Of a DNA stretch of 64,000 bases, positions 44,528-55,799 are shown in pieces. A model generated the notes under the pieces. That model worked only from the letters and a program-made list of their open reading frames with translations, was not told the DNA's origin and did not search any database. Source of the DNA: Neurospora intermedia. Lineage: Eukaryota > Ascomycota > Sordariomycetes > Sordariales > Sordariaceae. The stretch is from assembly GCA_037102815.1 (NCBI GenBank), contig BTPP01000004.1, positions 1,860,001-1,924,000 of the forward strand. The letters are read 5' to 3'. The position numbers and the translations under genes were made by a program. Each line of letters begins with the position of its first letter. The first letter of the stretch is position 1.

Positions 44528-45821
44528 CAGTCTGTTAGAACCAGGGCCAGTGCCAGAGGTACCTTACCTACTTCTGGAGGTACCCAGCATGACCTCCGGC
44601 AGCGCTGACTGACGCTCGCAGCGGTTCCGTCCTCTTCCACCTCCTGCCTGCTTGTTCCATTTCGTGCTTCCCACTGCTTCCAGGTTCTCAGGCTCCTTTT
44701 CAATACCCACCTCCGCCATCCACCCATTTCACCCTATTCCCAAACCACCTTTTTCTCTTCTCTCTTCTTTCCTGTATAACTCGCCTTGTTCGCCGTCGTT
44801 TGTCGCGCTTCATTTGTCGTGCATCGCATTGTCTGTTTTAGCTCGCATTCGCCTCGCAATCAATCAATCAAAACAATCAAGCCGTCAACTCGACGCTCCT
44901 CATCCGACTTCGCATCGCCTCGCTCGTCCCGATCGGATCCCATTGATTGCGGCAGCCTTGCATCGACATCGGGCTCCATCCCCAACTTACACATCAATCA
45001 GCCTTTGGGTTCCCGACTACGCCGTTCGAACAACTGGTTTCCTTCTTTCGTCTGTTCCAAGTCAAAAAACCACGAAAGACCAGCGAGACGAGCACTCTGA
45101 AAAGCCAAAAAAGCAACATCGAAGAGCATCACGCATTCAGTTGCATCACGCTACCGTCTTCCACACTCCGCCGAGTCTCCAGTCAGCATACCACACACAC
45201 ACACGCGGACTAGACCACTGGTTGCTTGCTTGGCGCCCCCGGCCTCTTCCATCATCGCCGACCCGCAACTTCCGTTTTCGTCCGTTACCAAGTTGCTGCA
45301 TCCCCGAAGACCTGGTATCCACTTTTTCCAGTGTGAATCACATCTCGCGTGCCGAACCAGGGGGTTGCAAAGAGTCACTCCACGGCCCACCTGTTCCTGA
45401 GAGACTCTTATACACGGCGATCGGTCAACCCTTTCTGAGATATCTCCGATACAACTCTTGATCATCAAAGTCAACAACATCAAGCCATTGAGATACGCTG
45501 CCAAAACCACGCCGTCGTCGCCTTCAAGGCTCCCCCCCTTGCCCTCTAGCCCGGCTCACCCGGTGTTTACATTGGTGATTACTTCGACCAAGCTCAAGTC
45601 ACCTGGACAAGCATCATCAACACCGCCAACGACAACAACAACTCTGAACAGCGTCAAACGGCCTTCAACTTATACTTCGCCTGACCTGGATTCGATGTTA
45701 CTATAACAACAACAATTTCTTTCTCCCTCTACTCACCACTCTACCGTTTCGACGGCCCCTTTCTCGACCGACTACTCTACAGTCACATTTCCTTTGTTGA
45801 TTCTTCACCTTATCACCGCTT

Positions 45822-45839
45822 ATGAGCCTCAGACCGTGA
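45822..45839 (+). promoter_or_regulatory. Minimal upstream ORF in the kinase leader
   Basis: ATG AGC CTC AGA CCG TGA, about 205 bases before the kinase start. A four-codon frame (ATG TTA CTA TAA near 45693) precedes it. Significance depends on the transcript start, which I cannot see. Confidence 0.3.
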
Positions 45840-46043
45840 ACGATTTCGACTTGTTTTCACAGTTCTAAACCCTGTACATTCTTCCATTTCTTTCTTGCTT
45901 TTACGGCGTCTCTTTTATACCTCTTTCGATACTTTGAGAAACACCTGTCTGCAAAGGAAATACACACGCGCATTGTATCAACTATCTACAACACAAAACC
46001 AACTCAACACCTATACCCTAATCTTTCCCCCCCAGCATTCGCC

Positions 46044-48035
46044 ATGGACTTCTGCCTTCGGAACAAGTTCCAATCTGGAGTTCTCCTCGCTGGACGATAC
46101 CAAACGATCTCCCCTCTCAACCATGGATCCTTTGGCATGGTCTTCATGGCTCGCGACCTTAAGACTGGTCAGAAGGTTGCCATCAAGTGCCTGACAAAGA
46201 AGGGAGCTGCAAGCGAAGCCGGCTTCGACTTTGCGGTTGACGAGAAGTCTGAGGAGCTGGTTCTTCATCGACGTCTTGGAGCCCACCCCAACATTGTCAA
46301 CTTCATCGACACCTTCGAGACCGAAGCCCATACATACATCGTCCTGGAGTACTGCGAGCGAGGCGATCTCTACGAAGCGATTCGTCTGGACCAGGGTCCT
46401 TTGGAAACCGAGCATGTGAGGCGGTTCATGCTGGAGCTTGTCGACGCTGTTGCCCACATCCACGCCAAGGGCATCTACCACCGCGACATCAAGCCCGAGA
46501 ACATCTTCCTCACCCAAACAGGCTCCGCCAAGTTGGGCGACTTCGGGCTTGCCACCACCGAGAAGTGGTCGTACGAGGCTGCGGTCGGAAGCGAACGTTA
46601 CATGTCCCCTGAGCAGTTCGACTCGGCCGGTGCCGGATACTCGCCGGCTGCGGCAGACATCTGGGCTATTGGCATCTGCTTGCTCAACGTTCTCTTCGCC
46701 CGCAACCCATTCACCACCCCGACCGAGGCCGACCCGCTTTTCTTGGATTTCTCGCGCGACAAGCAGTCTTTGTTCGACGTATTTCCTTCCATGTCCCAGG
46801 ACACCTATGAAGTCATTGTTCAGTGTATGAACCTTGATCCTCGTAAGCGCTCCCTTGAGGGTGCTCGCGAGGCTCTCCTCCGCGTCATCAGCTTCACCAC
46901 CGACGACGAGATCCTCGACGACTTCTGCACCGCCGATGGCCCCGTGGTCGCCAGCTCCAACCGTGAGCCTCTTCGCACCCCTTCGATCCAGAGCCCCCAG
47001 ATGGACACTGGCGCATTCCCCTGGGCCAAGGCGCTCCACGCGAACACCAAGAGGCAGCTCAGCGACATTCCCGACGACGAGAGCTATACCGAGGATCTCT
47101 TCTCTACCTCTACCGCCACCACCTCCGACTGGCTTTCCGCTAGTATCCAGACCCCGCCTTCTGTTTCGTCTGTTATGGACTCGCATCTCGCTGCCTCCAT
47201 GCAGTCGCTTAACATGGGCTCGGTCGCTCAATCTAGCAAGGACATGTTTGCCAAGATCCCTGTGAGGCCTTCGGCCGCCACCGGCTCTCTCCCGATCAAC
47301 ATGGCCAAGCAGCCTAAGCAGTCAGCTTTGTCACTGGTTTTCGGTCGCAAGGATACTGTCTCTAAGAGCTGGAGTGATCTGTGGGACGAAGAGGAGGAGG
47401 AGGAGGAAGAGCAAGCCAAGCAGCTGGCGTTGAAGGAGATGAACTCCAGGACCTGGAGCCAGGAAAGCAAGCACGATAACGAGAACACCCCTCGCATGGG
47501 TCGGTCACCGGCTACCAAGGCGGGCAGTCTTCACATGGAGCACGATATCCCGGCTATCGATATGCATCTCGGTTCCAACATCGACGACGATCTCGCTGCC
47601 GATGGTTTCTTCTTCCACGATGCCCCCGCGCGGAAGGAGCCCACCCAGTTCTCTATGAGCCACTCTCCGCCTGCTCGGAAGAGTGCCCTAGACAAGTGGC
47701 AGGCTCTGGGTGAACGTCGCAGGGCGACAGGAACCACACCTCCCAAGGGTTCCGAGTCTATCCCGAGAACGCGTCAAATTCCTCATAGTTTCGGCGCCGC
47801 CTCTCATGATTTCAACAATACTCATCACAACTCTTATACTGTTCACTCGAACAATCACTCATCTCATCATTATGCTGCCAACATCGGAAAGAAGTCTACC
47901 CCGGTCAAACAGTGCCCTTGGAGCAAGGGACGCGATCGGGCATTTGACTGGCGCAAGGAGAAGCGTCATCCTTTCGATGTCGAGTGGGTTGGTGGCTGGA
48001 CGGGAGCTCCTCTCGTGCCAGTTCATCACTTGTAG
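46044..48035 (+). CDS. Serine/threonine protein kinase, Ran1/Pat1-Ksp1 group
   Basis: Single-exon 663-residue protein. Kinase domain at about 17-290: glycine loop NHGSFGMV (26-33), ATP lysine VAIK (Lys48), catalytic loop HRDIKPEN (146-153), DFG at 166-168 (LGDFGLAT) and activation-segment end YMSPEQF in place of APE. The 20-residue insert after VAIK (TKKGAASEAGFDFAVDEKSEE) and the SPEQ motif are typical of the fungal Ran1/Sks1/Ksp1/Vhs1 kinases, which act in nutrient and meiosis control. The tail (290-663) is low complexity with SWSDLWDEEEEEEEEQ near 440-455 and His/Asn runs near 590-620. Its end FDVEWVGGWTGAPLVP looks conserved. The 5' leader is long and carries short uORFs. Exact orthology among these kinases is not settled by sequence alone. 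Confidence 0.9.
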   Translation: MDFCLRNKFQSGVLLAGRYQTISPLNHGSFGMVFMARDLKTGQKVAIKCLTKKGAASEAGFDFAVDEKSEELVLHRRLGAHPNIVNFIDTFETEAHTYIVLEYCERGDLYEAIRLDQGPLETEHVRRFMLELVDAVAHIHAKGIYHRDIKPENIFLTQTGSAKLGDFGLATTEKWSYEAAVGSERYMSPEQFDSAGAGYSPAAADIWAIGICLLNVLFARNPFTTPTEADPLFLDFSRDKQSLFDVFPSMSQDTYEVIVQCMNLDPRKRSLEGAREALLRVISFTTDDEILDDFCTADGPVVASSNREPLRTPSIQSPQMDTGAFPWAKALHANTKRQLSDIPDDESYTEDLFSTSTATTSDWLSASIQTPPSVSSVMDSHLAASMQSLNMGSVAQSSKDMFAKIPVRPSAATGSLPINMAKQPKQSALSLVFGRKDTVSKSWSDLWDEEEEEEEEQAKQLALKEMNSRTWSQESKHDNENTPRMGRSPATKAGSLHMEHDIPAIDMHLGSNIDDDLAADGFFFHDAPARKEPTQFSMSHSPPARKSALDKWQALGERRRATGTTPPKGSESIPRTRQIPHSFGAASHDFNNTHHNSYTVHSNNHSSHHYAANIGKKSTPVKQCPWSKGRDRAFDWRKEKRHPFDVEWVGGWTGAPLVPVHHL

Positions 48036-49007
48036 TTGGGCTATCACCTTCGCTGTGGCCCTCCATTGATTCTTAATGTTTTTGGGTAAAGGAAATCTGC
48101 TGATCCTAGTCGGAGTATTCGGGCATTTTTGGTTTTTTGGCTTTTTTTTTTTGGCTTTTCAGGGGTTTTGTTGCTTGGGGTCAAACGGGCGGGTCTGTCG
48201 TCAATATTTTCAGGGATTTACAGTACTGCATAGCATGGTTTAAACAAACAAACAAAGGGCGAAGCGGCATTCAGATACAGAAACTGGACATTCGAATTGG
48301 ATTGGGTTTTCTCTTCTCTTATCATTTCATTTCATTCATCGGATCGAGACATATGGACATGAGCCCGAAGGATCAGCATTTTTCTCTTTTCCGGTTTAAA
48401 AGACCAAACAAGGACAGTTGTATGGGATTGGTGGATGGGCGGAATGGTGAATTGGGTTTCAACTCGCTTTCTGTGTATTAGATATTCTCCGAACATCTCA
48501 TGTGAAGACCTTCAAAGGTCACAACAATACCAGAAGTTACCCACTCGAACGCTATATCTTTGTCTTATGCCTTTTGTGAACGTAATGAACTGAATGGGGA
48601 AACAGATTACCAGATTACCTTCAGCATTACCTCAACGTACTTGTACGCGCCTGCTCAAAGAAGTACTTACGTCATCGACCTATCCCCGCCGCGATCGATA
48701 CAATGACAACAACACCATGTCTTTCAAGTTCCGTATATACTCGAGCGGTTAAACAAGAATCATAAACGGCCAACGGCCGGCCACTCCGACCGAGGACGGG
48801 TCATGTGTACTATGTGTGTGACGGTAGACAAACCGAACAAAACAACGTACACACATACATAGACATAGTTATGTACGAGGTTGTACGGCTGTAACTTCTA
48901 CCGTGCCCTCTCGGCCTTCGAGACCGCGAGGTTGTTTAGGTATGCCCGGGTATGCCGAGGGTTAGAGGACAATTTGTATGACAAGGACCGAAAGTTCATT
49001 CTACTCT

Positions 49008-49009
<2 letters not shown>

Positions 49010-49077
<68 letters not shown>
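49010..49077 (+). repeat. Poly-T tract of 68 bases
   Basis: Uninterrupted T run. It could be the poly(A) end of a retroposed sequence on the minus strand, or simple slippage. I found no recognisable retroelement on either side. Confidence 0.97.
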
Positions 49078-49082
<5 letters not shown>

Positions 49083-49281
49083 CATCACGTAAAGTATTTC
49101 AATATTGGTTCTAGAAGGTTATACGATCCATACATATCTATGCACAACTGAAGGTTATTTATTACTTCCAATGGGGGAAATTCGCGAACCCGGACGAAAG
49201 CTAAAAGGAAGATGACGTAGGTGTTGGACGTATGTTCATCTTACACCTCATAACATATATTATGAAGGCGTTTGGGAGGAG

Positions 49282-49308
49282 GACGACGACGACGACGACG
49301 ACGACGAC
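49282..49308 (+). repeat. (GAC)9 trinucleotide repeat
   Basis: Nine perfect units in non-coding DNA. Confidence 0.95.
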
Positions 49309-49650
49309 GGGAGTTACTAGGTAGGTTTCCATCCCTGTTGTGACGCTCCCTAATTACCTACCTACCTCTATCGCTGCACTACATCGATGGGTGAATCTCC
49401 ATCTTCCAGGTCATTCGGAAATACTGCTTGCTTGCCGCTTGCTGCTGTTAGGAATCTCCATGGAACAGGCTGGCAGGAAGTGATTACTTACCTGCTATAC
49501 GACAGAGTTGACTAACGTTAGTTTGCACATTCCTTCCGGTTATGAAAGGAACGAGTTGTTGTGTTATATGACGTTGGGATTAGTAGGGAATGGGGAATGC
49601 ACTAGAGGTAGGTAGGTGCGGTGTTGCAGGAAAAAGAAAAAAATAGAGGA

Positions 49651-49671
49651 GGGGGGGGGGGGGGGGGGGGG
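49651..49671 (+). repeat. Homopolymer run of 21 G
   Basis: Uninterrupted G run following A-rich sequence. Length may be uncertain. Confidence 0.93.
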
Positions 49672-50942
49672 AGGGAAGGAGATGGGTTAGCTGGAACATA
49701 GTACTGTGTAAGAGGAAGGAACGATACTAGTGACAATGATGGACGAGTGGGGAGGGTAGTGAGTTGGTAGAGTTGGTATACCTTATGGATGGCGGGCATG
49801 GTCGAACTGTAAGGCAAATAAAGTGAAGTGAAGGAGCCACGCGAAGGAGCCACGCGATGAGACTCGTCATTACTGCTAGGATGCTTTGAACCTATGTAAC
49901 ATGACTGACTTACCTATCATAAACAGACAGCGTTCGGTGACTGAAAGAAGTGAGGTGTAATATCAAAGATGAAGAAGAGAAGAGGAGATGAGGGCGCTAG
50001 TTTGTGTTAACTGGAATAGGAAGAGACTCTCACGCACTATGCGATGACAGCCCAGATGGGATGAAAGACCAGATATGGTGATATAAGATTAGACAGTGCT
50101 GGCATATGCTATTGTACCTAGGTTTGGCAGTCAACCCCGAATAATGCTATCATTGTATACCATCGTCATGATCCTTCATAGTTGATTGCCTTTGCCTTTT
50201 CTGCTGAATACGCTTGACCACCGGACGGGAGCGGTTTCAAAAGTCCTGTATTCATATGCGCGTTTTTTTTGGGTTTGGATATACTGTGTGCCATATCTCA
50301 GACCGTGTCGAAATCTCTAAAATGTATGTAAGCAGTATCTTTCATCTCATATTGTTGTAGTACATTGATTGAAGCACCGAAAAATCCGACGAAAGTAAGA
50401 AGATTTCAAAGATCAAGTATAGGATGAAGCTACAAGTAAGATACGTTCAGGTCGGATGGAATTTTCGATGTTCGATGGAAGCTCAAACGGGATCGAAGAT
50501 CCAAGGTTCTGGTTAGTGCTGGCATCTAGCATCACACATAAGAGACGTCGTCAACGTCTATTCACTCTATACTCATAGTTTAACTTTGAACTCGAATCAA
50601 CACTCTCCCACTCCAGCGGCTCTTGGACCTATAATCAGGTCCAAGCTTATACATCAAACCAGGGAACAAGAGAGACGAGATTTAACCGGTTAAGATCATG
50701 TCAGCATTTATCAGTGGCATACCATGAAATAAGAGTAATTTGGCCTAAAAACCACATTAAAAGCTCGAATGCATTCCATACACATTCAGGATGAATATGA
50801 CTAGCCTAGCCTAACCAGTTCAAAAGAGATGCAAATAGCGACACCACCATGATGCAATGCGGTCTGAATAGATCATCCCAAAACAATACCCGACAAACTT
50901 GAACAACAGCAAATCATATGCAACATCATCCTGGCTCCCCTT

Positions 50943-53459
50943 TTATTCAGGAGCAAAAATGCTCTTTGGGAGGAAAGCCCAAACAGTGCCAACGGTAGAC
51001 AACGTGATGGATACCGCAAGCAAGAAGTAATCGAAAATCTTTTCTCTGCGCGACATGCTGCTGCCGAAGAGCTTGAGGTGGAAGAGGACGGGTAGACTAT
51101 CATCAAGGAAAGTGCTCGTTAGTCCTCCGTGTCCACACGATAATAACCAGCGAGAAAACACACAAGAAAGCTGAAGAAGAGACCACTTACATTACGCAAA
51201 TCTGGAAACACAACGCACTCCCCATAAAAGCCATAATGCTATCAAATGCCGGGAATACAATCGATATCACCAGGAAGCAGAAGATGGTCAGCGCGCGAAT
51301 GGCAATCTTCATGACGCCACGGAAGTACATGGAGCGGCCCACGAGCCCGGAGCTCTCGGCGACCGTGGTCGTGTGTAGGCCGAACAGGACCTCGAGTGTG
51401 GCAATGATAGGACGCGCGTTAAGCGGGATCTTGGTTAGTGGGATGATGGCGACGAAGGCGCACATGAAGAAGGTTAGGACCTTGGGGTAGCTGGCCTCGA
51501 GCAGGATGTTGGATGTGATTTCATCGCGGACGCCGTCACCGAACATGAGGAGACCGGCGACTGCTGTGGTTGCGTCTAGGAGATACTACAACAAGGGCGG
51601 TTAGTAAGTGCTGCATATGTGAACGGGGCGAAAATATGTAACTTACGGTAAACGAAAAGGTGATTTTCAACGCCTTTGTGTACTTGTACGGATGTCTCAT
51701 GTCTCGGTAGATCTAGGTGAGGATGTCAGTATAGGGAGTCACTAGCATTTTTTCCAAACCACCCATCTTACATTTGGGAATACGCCATGGCCACCCCAGG
51801 GAGACATGAGCAGACCAAACGAGAGAGGCAAAGTCAGCCAGTTTTGCGGAAACATGTAGGTTTTGGCAGGCTCGATAAGGGAACCAGGCGCTGTAGGCTT
51901 GAGGAAGCCATCGGTAAGCAAGATGAGAACAACTGGGCGCAAATTAGTCAGCCATGTCCATAAACACATGTATAAAGCCTCTGTCGAAAGAAACAAAAAA
52001 AACTCGCTCGCAACTTACTTGAAAAGCAGCAGAAAATGCCAATAATGCTTGTGAAGCTCAACAGTCTCAACGGCAAAAAGTTCAGTGGTACCATGATGAC
52101 AGCACATATGATCTTCCACCCTGTGACCGACAGGAAGCCCGGGAACAGAAGATCGAGCGAGTCCGCAAAGAGAACGATAAGGGCGACGCAGGCAGCAAGT
52201 AGCTCGAGCGTAAAGAGAATACTGGTGGCTATGCGCGCACTTCGGCCGAACGAGATGAAGGCAAGGTCGGAAAAGGTGATCAGACTAGGATCCAAGTCCA
52301 TGCATTTCGCCAACAGCTTCGCGGTATAGACGGTTACGAGGGCACATAGAAGGAGAGTGACCATGCCACAGAGCCAGCCGGCGTATTTGATGCCCATTGG
52401 CAAACTTAGGAGGCCGACTCCAATGAGGACACTATAAAGCAAAACCCCGTGTTAGTAACGCTGAGAAGTACTTAAAGAGAATGCGAAGAACGACTTACTT
52501 GATAGAGTTAAACACCGTCTGCGGGAGCGTCGACTGTCCCTCAACAGCCAACACGATCTTTCCATCCTGCTCAACCTCCTTGACCAGAATGGGCGGGATC
52601 TCCTGATCGGGCACGTTCGCCGGCACTTCTTGGGGTTCCCTCCACAGAACCGAGACCTGATCTATCGATTGCCTGCTCATGCTGCCCCTGGAATGTGTCG
52701 TCCCATAATCAGGAATCGACCCATAACTGCCCACGATCGGGGGAGTAGCCAAGTGTGGCGGAACAGCAAATATCGATCCTGCGCTTCCTACACGAAACCC
52801 CTGGGCGAGCTCGTTCTCGAGCGCCTTCGCCTCGCGTTCTCGGTAATCGGTCGAATGCCGTTGCGTCGTCGTCGTCGTCGTGCTAGGTTCTGCGACTTCG
52901 TTTTGAGGAGCAGAGCCGGCAGCAGATTCAAAGTGTTGTCGTAACAGAGATGACCGGGGCGTCGCCTCGCCCGCTTCGAGATCACTCCTTCCATACTGAA
53001 TGGGAGTCGCGCCGGAGGGCGGTGCTGCTATTGGGGCTTGATCCGGGGCAAAAACGAAGGACGGGCGTTGGGGGATGACTTCGCTGAAGCCGGCGGCGCG
53101 CTGCCAACTCCTGGTGAAGGAGCGGATACTGTTCACGCCTCCAATATCGGCCACGGCGGAAAGACGGTTGGTGATGGAAGATCTGCAACGGGGTGGGTGG
53201 TTAGCAGTCTACTCTTGTGCGTCTTGTTGAAAGAGTGGCTAGAATAGTGTTGAACATTTAGGTCTACTTACCTCCTATGCCTCAACTGTGGCCATTCCCC
53301 ATCCTCGCCGTGCCCATTAGCATCAGCACTGCGGCCAAGCAGTGACTCGTTTTCGAACTGAACACTCCTGTTTCCCACCGAGGAAAAACTGCCAGTTCTG
53401 CCGGGAGACCGACCCCCGCGCTCGTACTGGTCCCAAGTTGTTGGGTTTCTTGACGACAT
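50943..53459 (-). CDS. Vacuolar-type amino acid transporter, Avt1-like (AAAP family)
   Basis: Amino acid/auxin permease family protein of 686 residues. Seven exons: 53459-53272, 53182-52499, 52431-52019, 51932-51772, 51712-51647, 51585-51191, 51096-50943. Every join keeps phase, and introns are 59-105 nt (89, 67, 86, 59, 61, 94) with GTAAGT-type donors. Residues 1-285 are a disordered cytosolic N-terminus (SSVGNRSVQFENESLLGR, a TTTTTT run) typical of fungal Avt1-like proteins. The membrane part begins [23 protein letters not shown], the first-helix signature that forms the substrate site, and continues GMVTLLLCALVTVYTAKLL, IATSILFTLELLAACVALIVL, SVTGWKIICAVIMVPLNFLPL, PLSFGLLMSPWGGHGVFPN, AFVAIIPLTKIPL, IFCFLVISIVFPAFDSIMAF and FDYFLLAVSITLSTVGTVWAF. 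I count about 10-11 helices. Vacuolar location and substrate are inferred from the family. Confidence 0.93.
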
Positions 53460-55799
53460 GGGTGGTGTGACCTGGGTGGAATCGTCCTAAATCGTTTCTT
53501 GTATCACTATGGTATTGTTGCGAGGAAGGGTGAAAAAAGAAGAGAGAGAGAGAGGCAGAGAGAGGAAAAGAGAGAAAGAAAGAAAGCGAGGCGATCACCA
53601 AGAGTTAGTTAGACAAGAGACGACGACGGAAGAAAGATCACACCGAGCACACAAAACGCCGAGCGAGCACACAAAAACACACCAAACACAGAGCTGGTGA
53701 ATCCCTCCCCCCCGTTACCCGTTCCACTTCCAGACCCGACGTGGCGGCAATGACACAGACTGATTTGATCTCACGATTTCGATTCCCCTAGCTTCGCAAG
53801 TCGCGTAGGAGGCGTTCGGCTCGACGATGGGCTAGTCGAGGGCTACTGTATGTACTGCGTACTGCGTCACGCAGCCCAGTCGGCAAGAAAGCCGGGGTGA
53901 TGCCGGCTCCCACTGGTGGCTCGGATCTCCAGGTGGAGATGGGATGAACAAGGCCAAGAGTGACGGGACGAACTGACTGTTTGGTAAGGTGTGTGTGTGT
54001 GAATAGGCTGTGGATCTTGCTTGCAAAGCGGAGAAAAAAAAAAGACACCACAAAAAGGTCGAGGGGGCCCTGGTTGCTTTTTTGGGTTTCTAGGTTGTCT
54101 TGAGGAGCGGAGAGACTGAATGGTTGAGACCTGATCTAAAGGCTATTAGGTTAAGTATGTGAAAAGCAGGCAAAAAAAAGAAAAGCTAGATTAATCACAA
54201 GGGCACATTGGGCGGTCACGGTGTCTCTCCAACACAACAAATTTGCATCGATTTGCGTGCAGTGGTCGAAATCTTCGAATCCTGTAGAAAGGACGAGGCC
54301 ATACCCAAACATTCAAGGGCGGCACAAGGAACCGACGTCACCCATTCATAGACTTGGCACTTTGGAGGATTGCTTTTGAAAATGTTGTAGGGGTGCAACA
54401 CAATCGAACCCCTCTGCGCTATCTCGGACCACCATCCCACGGTCAACGCTACCGCGGGATCGGAAGGGGTATGATTGACTGTCATTGACAATAGTGAACA
54501 ATGAATGTAAAGAGGGCAATTGGCCAATCACCACCCAGCAAAATGCCTTGATTGGATTGCGCATGCCGCGCCGCCGCTATCGAGATAAGAACCGGACGAG
54601 AGCACTGCTCTTCGGGTAAAAGAGGCTCTTGGTTATCTTGATTATCTAGCTACAGATGACTAGAATGTAACTCAAACTAGGGTGGAGGGTTTGGAAAATC
54701 TTGGGCAGCAGGGCAGTCCGGAGCTATGTACACTACACTAGCTGTAGATAGGTAGTGACCCCGGGGCGGGATGGATGACGCCGCGACCGGACTACCTCTA
54801 TGTACAACATACTGCGGTATATACACGACAAACGTAGATATCATACCGCGCTTGGTATGTAGGCAGGTCGGGTTATACGCTCGAGGTACTAACACTATCG
54901 AGGTACCTGGCGTCACCTCACATCACACGCTCACCTGCCTCATCGATCCTTCCACTTTCTTGCTTTGAGCATCCGCATATTATTACCTTATTGTCCATTC
55001 AGCGCATCTGGATATCCAGTAGTGTACCCGGTATCTTCTTCAAATAGTGTAAACCCCAAACCCGGACTTGGTTTTCACTAGTTCATACGGCAGGCAGAGC
55101 AACCACAAAAAATTCAAGGTTTTCTTTTCCCAAACTGCTCGCCCCTCGCCCGAACCCATCACATGTATCCCGTCTGGTACCTCCCTATCTATGTATGTAT
55201 TGGTTGGTGCTGGGTATGTGTATACATACACGAGACGAGACAAAAGAATCGTATGAACTCTCCGGCAGTGTATCGTGACAGGTCCAGTTACTCCGAGCAA
55301 CCTAAAGAGGTCACTACATTACTGTAGAGATTTTTGCCGCGCGGGCGCCAACCATTTTCAGGTCCCATTACATCGCGCGATTCCGCAATCGACCGACTGT
55401 GTCGCCCCACTGTTTGTTTGCTTTGCGATCTAGATCGTCTGGGCGAAGTTGCTTTTGTGATGTGATTGTCATAGGGCCATAGACGCTTCCAATGCGGCTA
55501 CACCATTGCGGTGTGGAGAATCCATGCTTTGAACTCAACATAGCATCAATTGCTTTGGTATCTCGTTATTGTATAATCATGAGAAGGGGGCCGGGTCCAG
55601 GTTCCATGGACATGACCAAGTCCCTTTCTTCTACCCTTCCCGCATCAAGTTTTCCAACATATGCACGTAACTCCCTTTTAGAGATGAATTTTCCATATAC
55701 CTTTTTGATCCTCATATGCCTCCTTAACTCCTACGTATGAATACAGCGCAAAGAGCATCGTTTGCATCGCCCCCTCCCGTTCAGCCCGAGATACTAAAT
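53460..55799. other. 2.3 kb between the transporter promoter and the leu-1 3' end
   Basis: Holds the transporter promoter (with GA/AG-rich run agagagagagaggcagagag near 53540-53575) and, at the right, the leu-1 3' flank. Open frames present have no coding character. Confidence 0.5.

Larger units (their letters stand above)
38356..46043. other. 7.7 kb gene-poor region with kinase leader at its right end
   Basis: No supported coding sequence. The utr4 promoter is at the left. From about 44640 the + strand turns into C/T-rich, CAATCAATCAA-type sequence that looks like a 1.4 kb leader of the kinase gene. Two tandem repeats (43650, 44491) lie inside. The middle part (38.5-43.6 kb) has mixed composition with no RIP-like extreme AT bias that I can judge by eye. 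Confidence 0.5.
48036..50942. other. 2.9 kb convergent intergenic region rich in simple repeats
   Basis: Lies between the kinase and the leftward amino acid transporter, both ending into it. It holds a 68-base T run, nine GAC units, and a 21-base G run. No coding region supported. Confidence 0.55.

Noticed and set aside
44652-45461. 269-codon open frame upstream of the kinase
   Set aside because: Has no ATG at its start and reads as C/T-rich leader. No protein character.
46011-47231. 406-codon open frame on the minus strand
   Set aside because: Antisense to the kinase domain, which has all catalytic motifs on the + strand.
54340-54440. tRNA-like stretch with GGTTCGA on the minus strand
   Set aside because: No 5-bp T-stem, D-arm or acceptor pairing could be formed.
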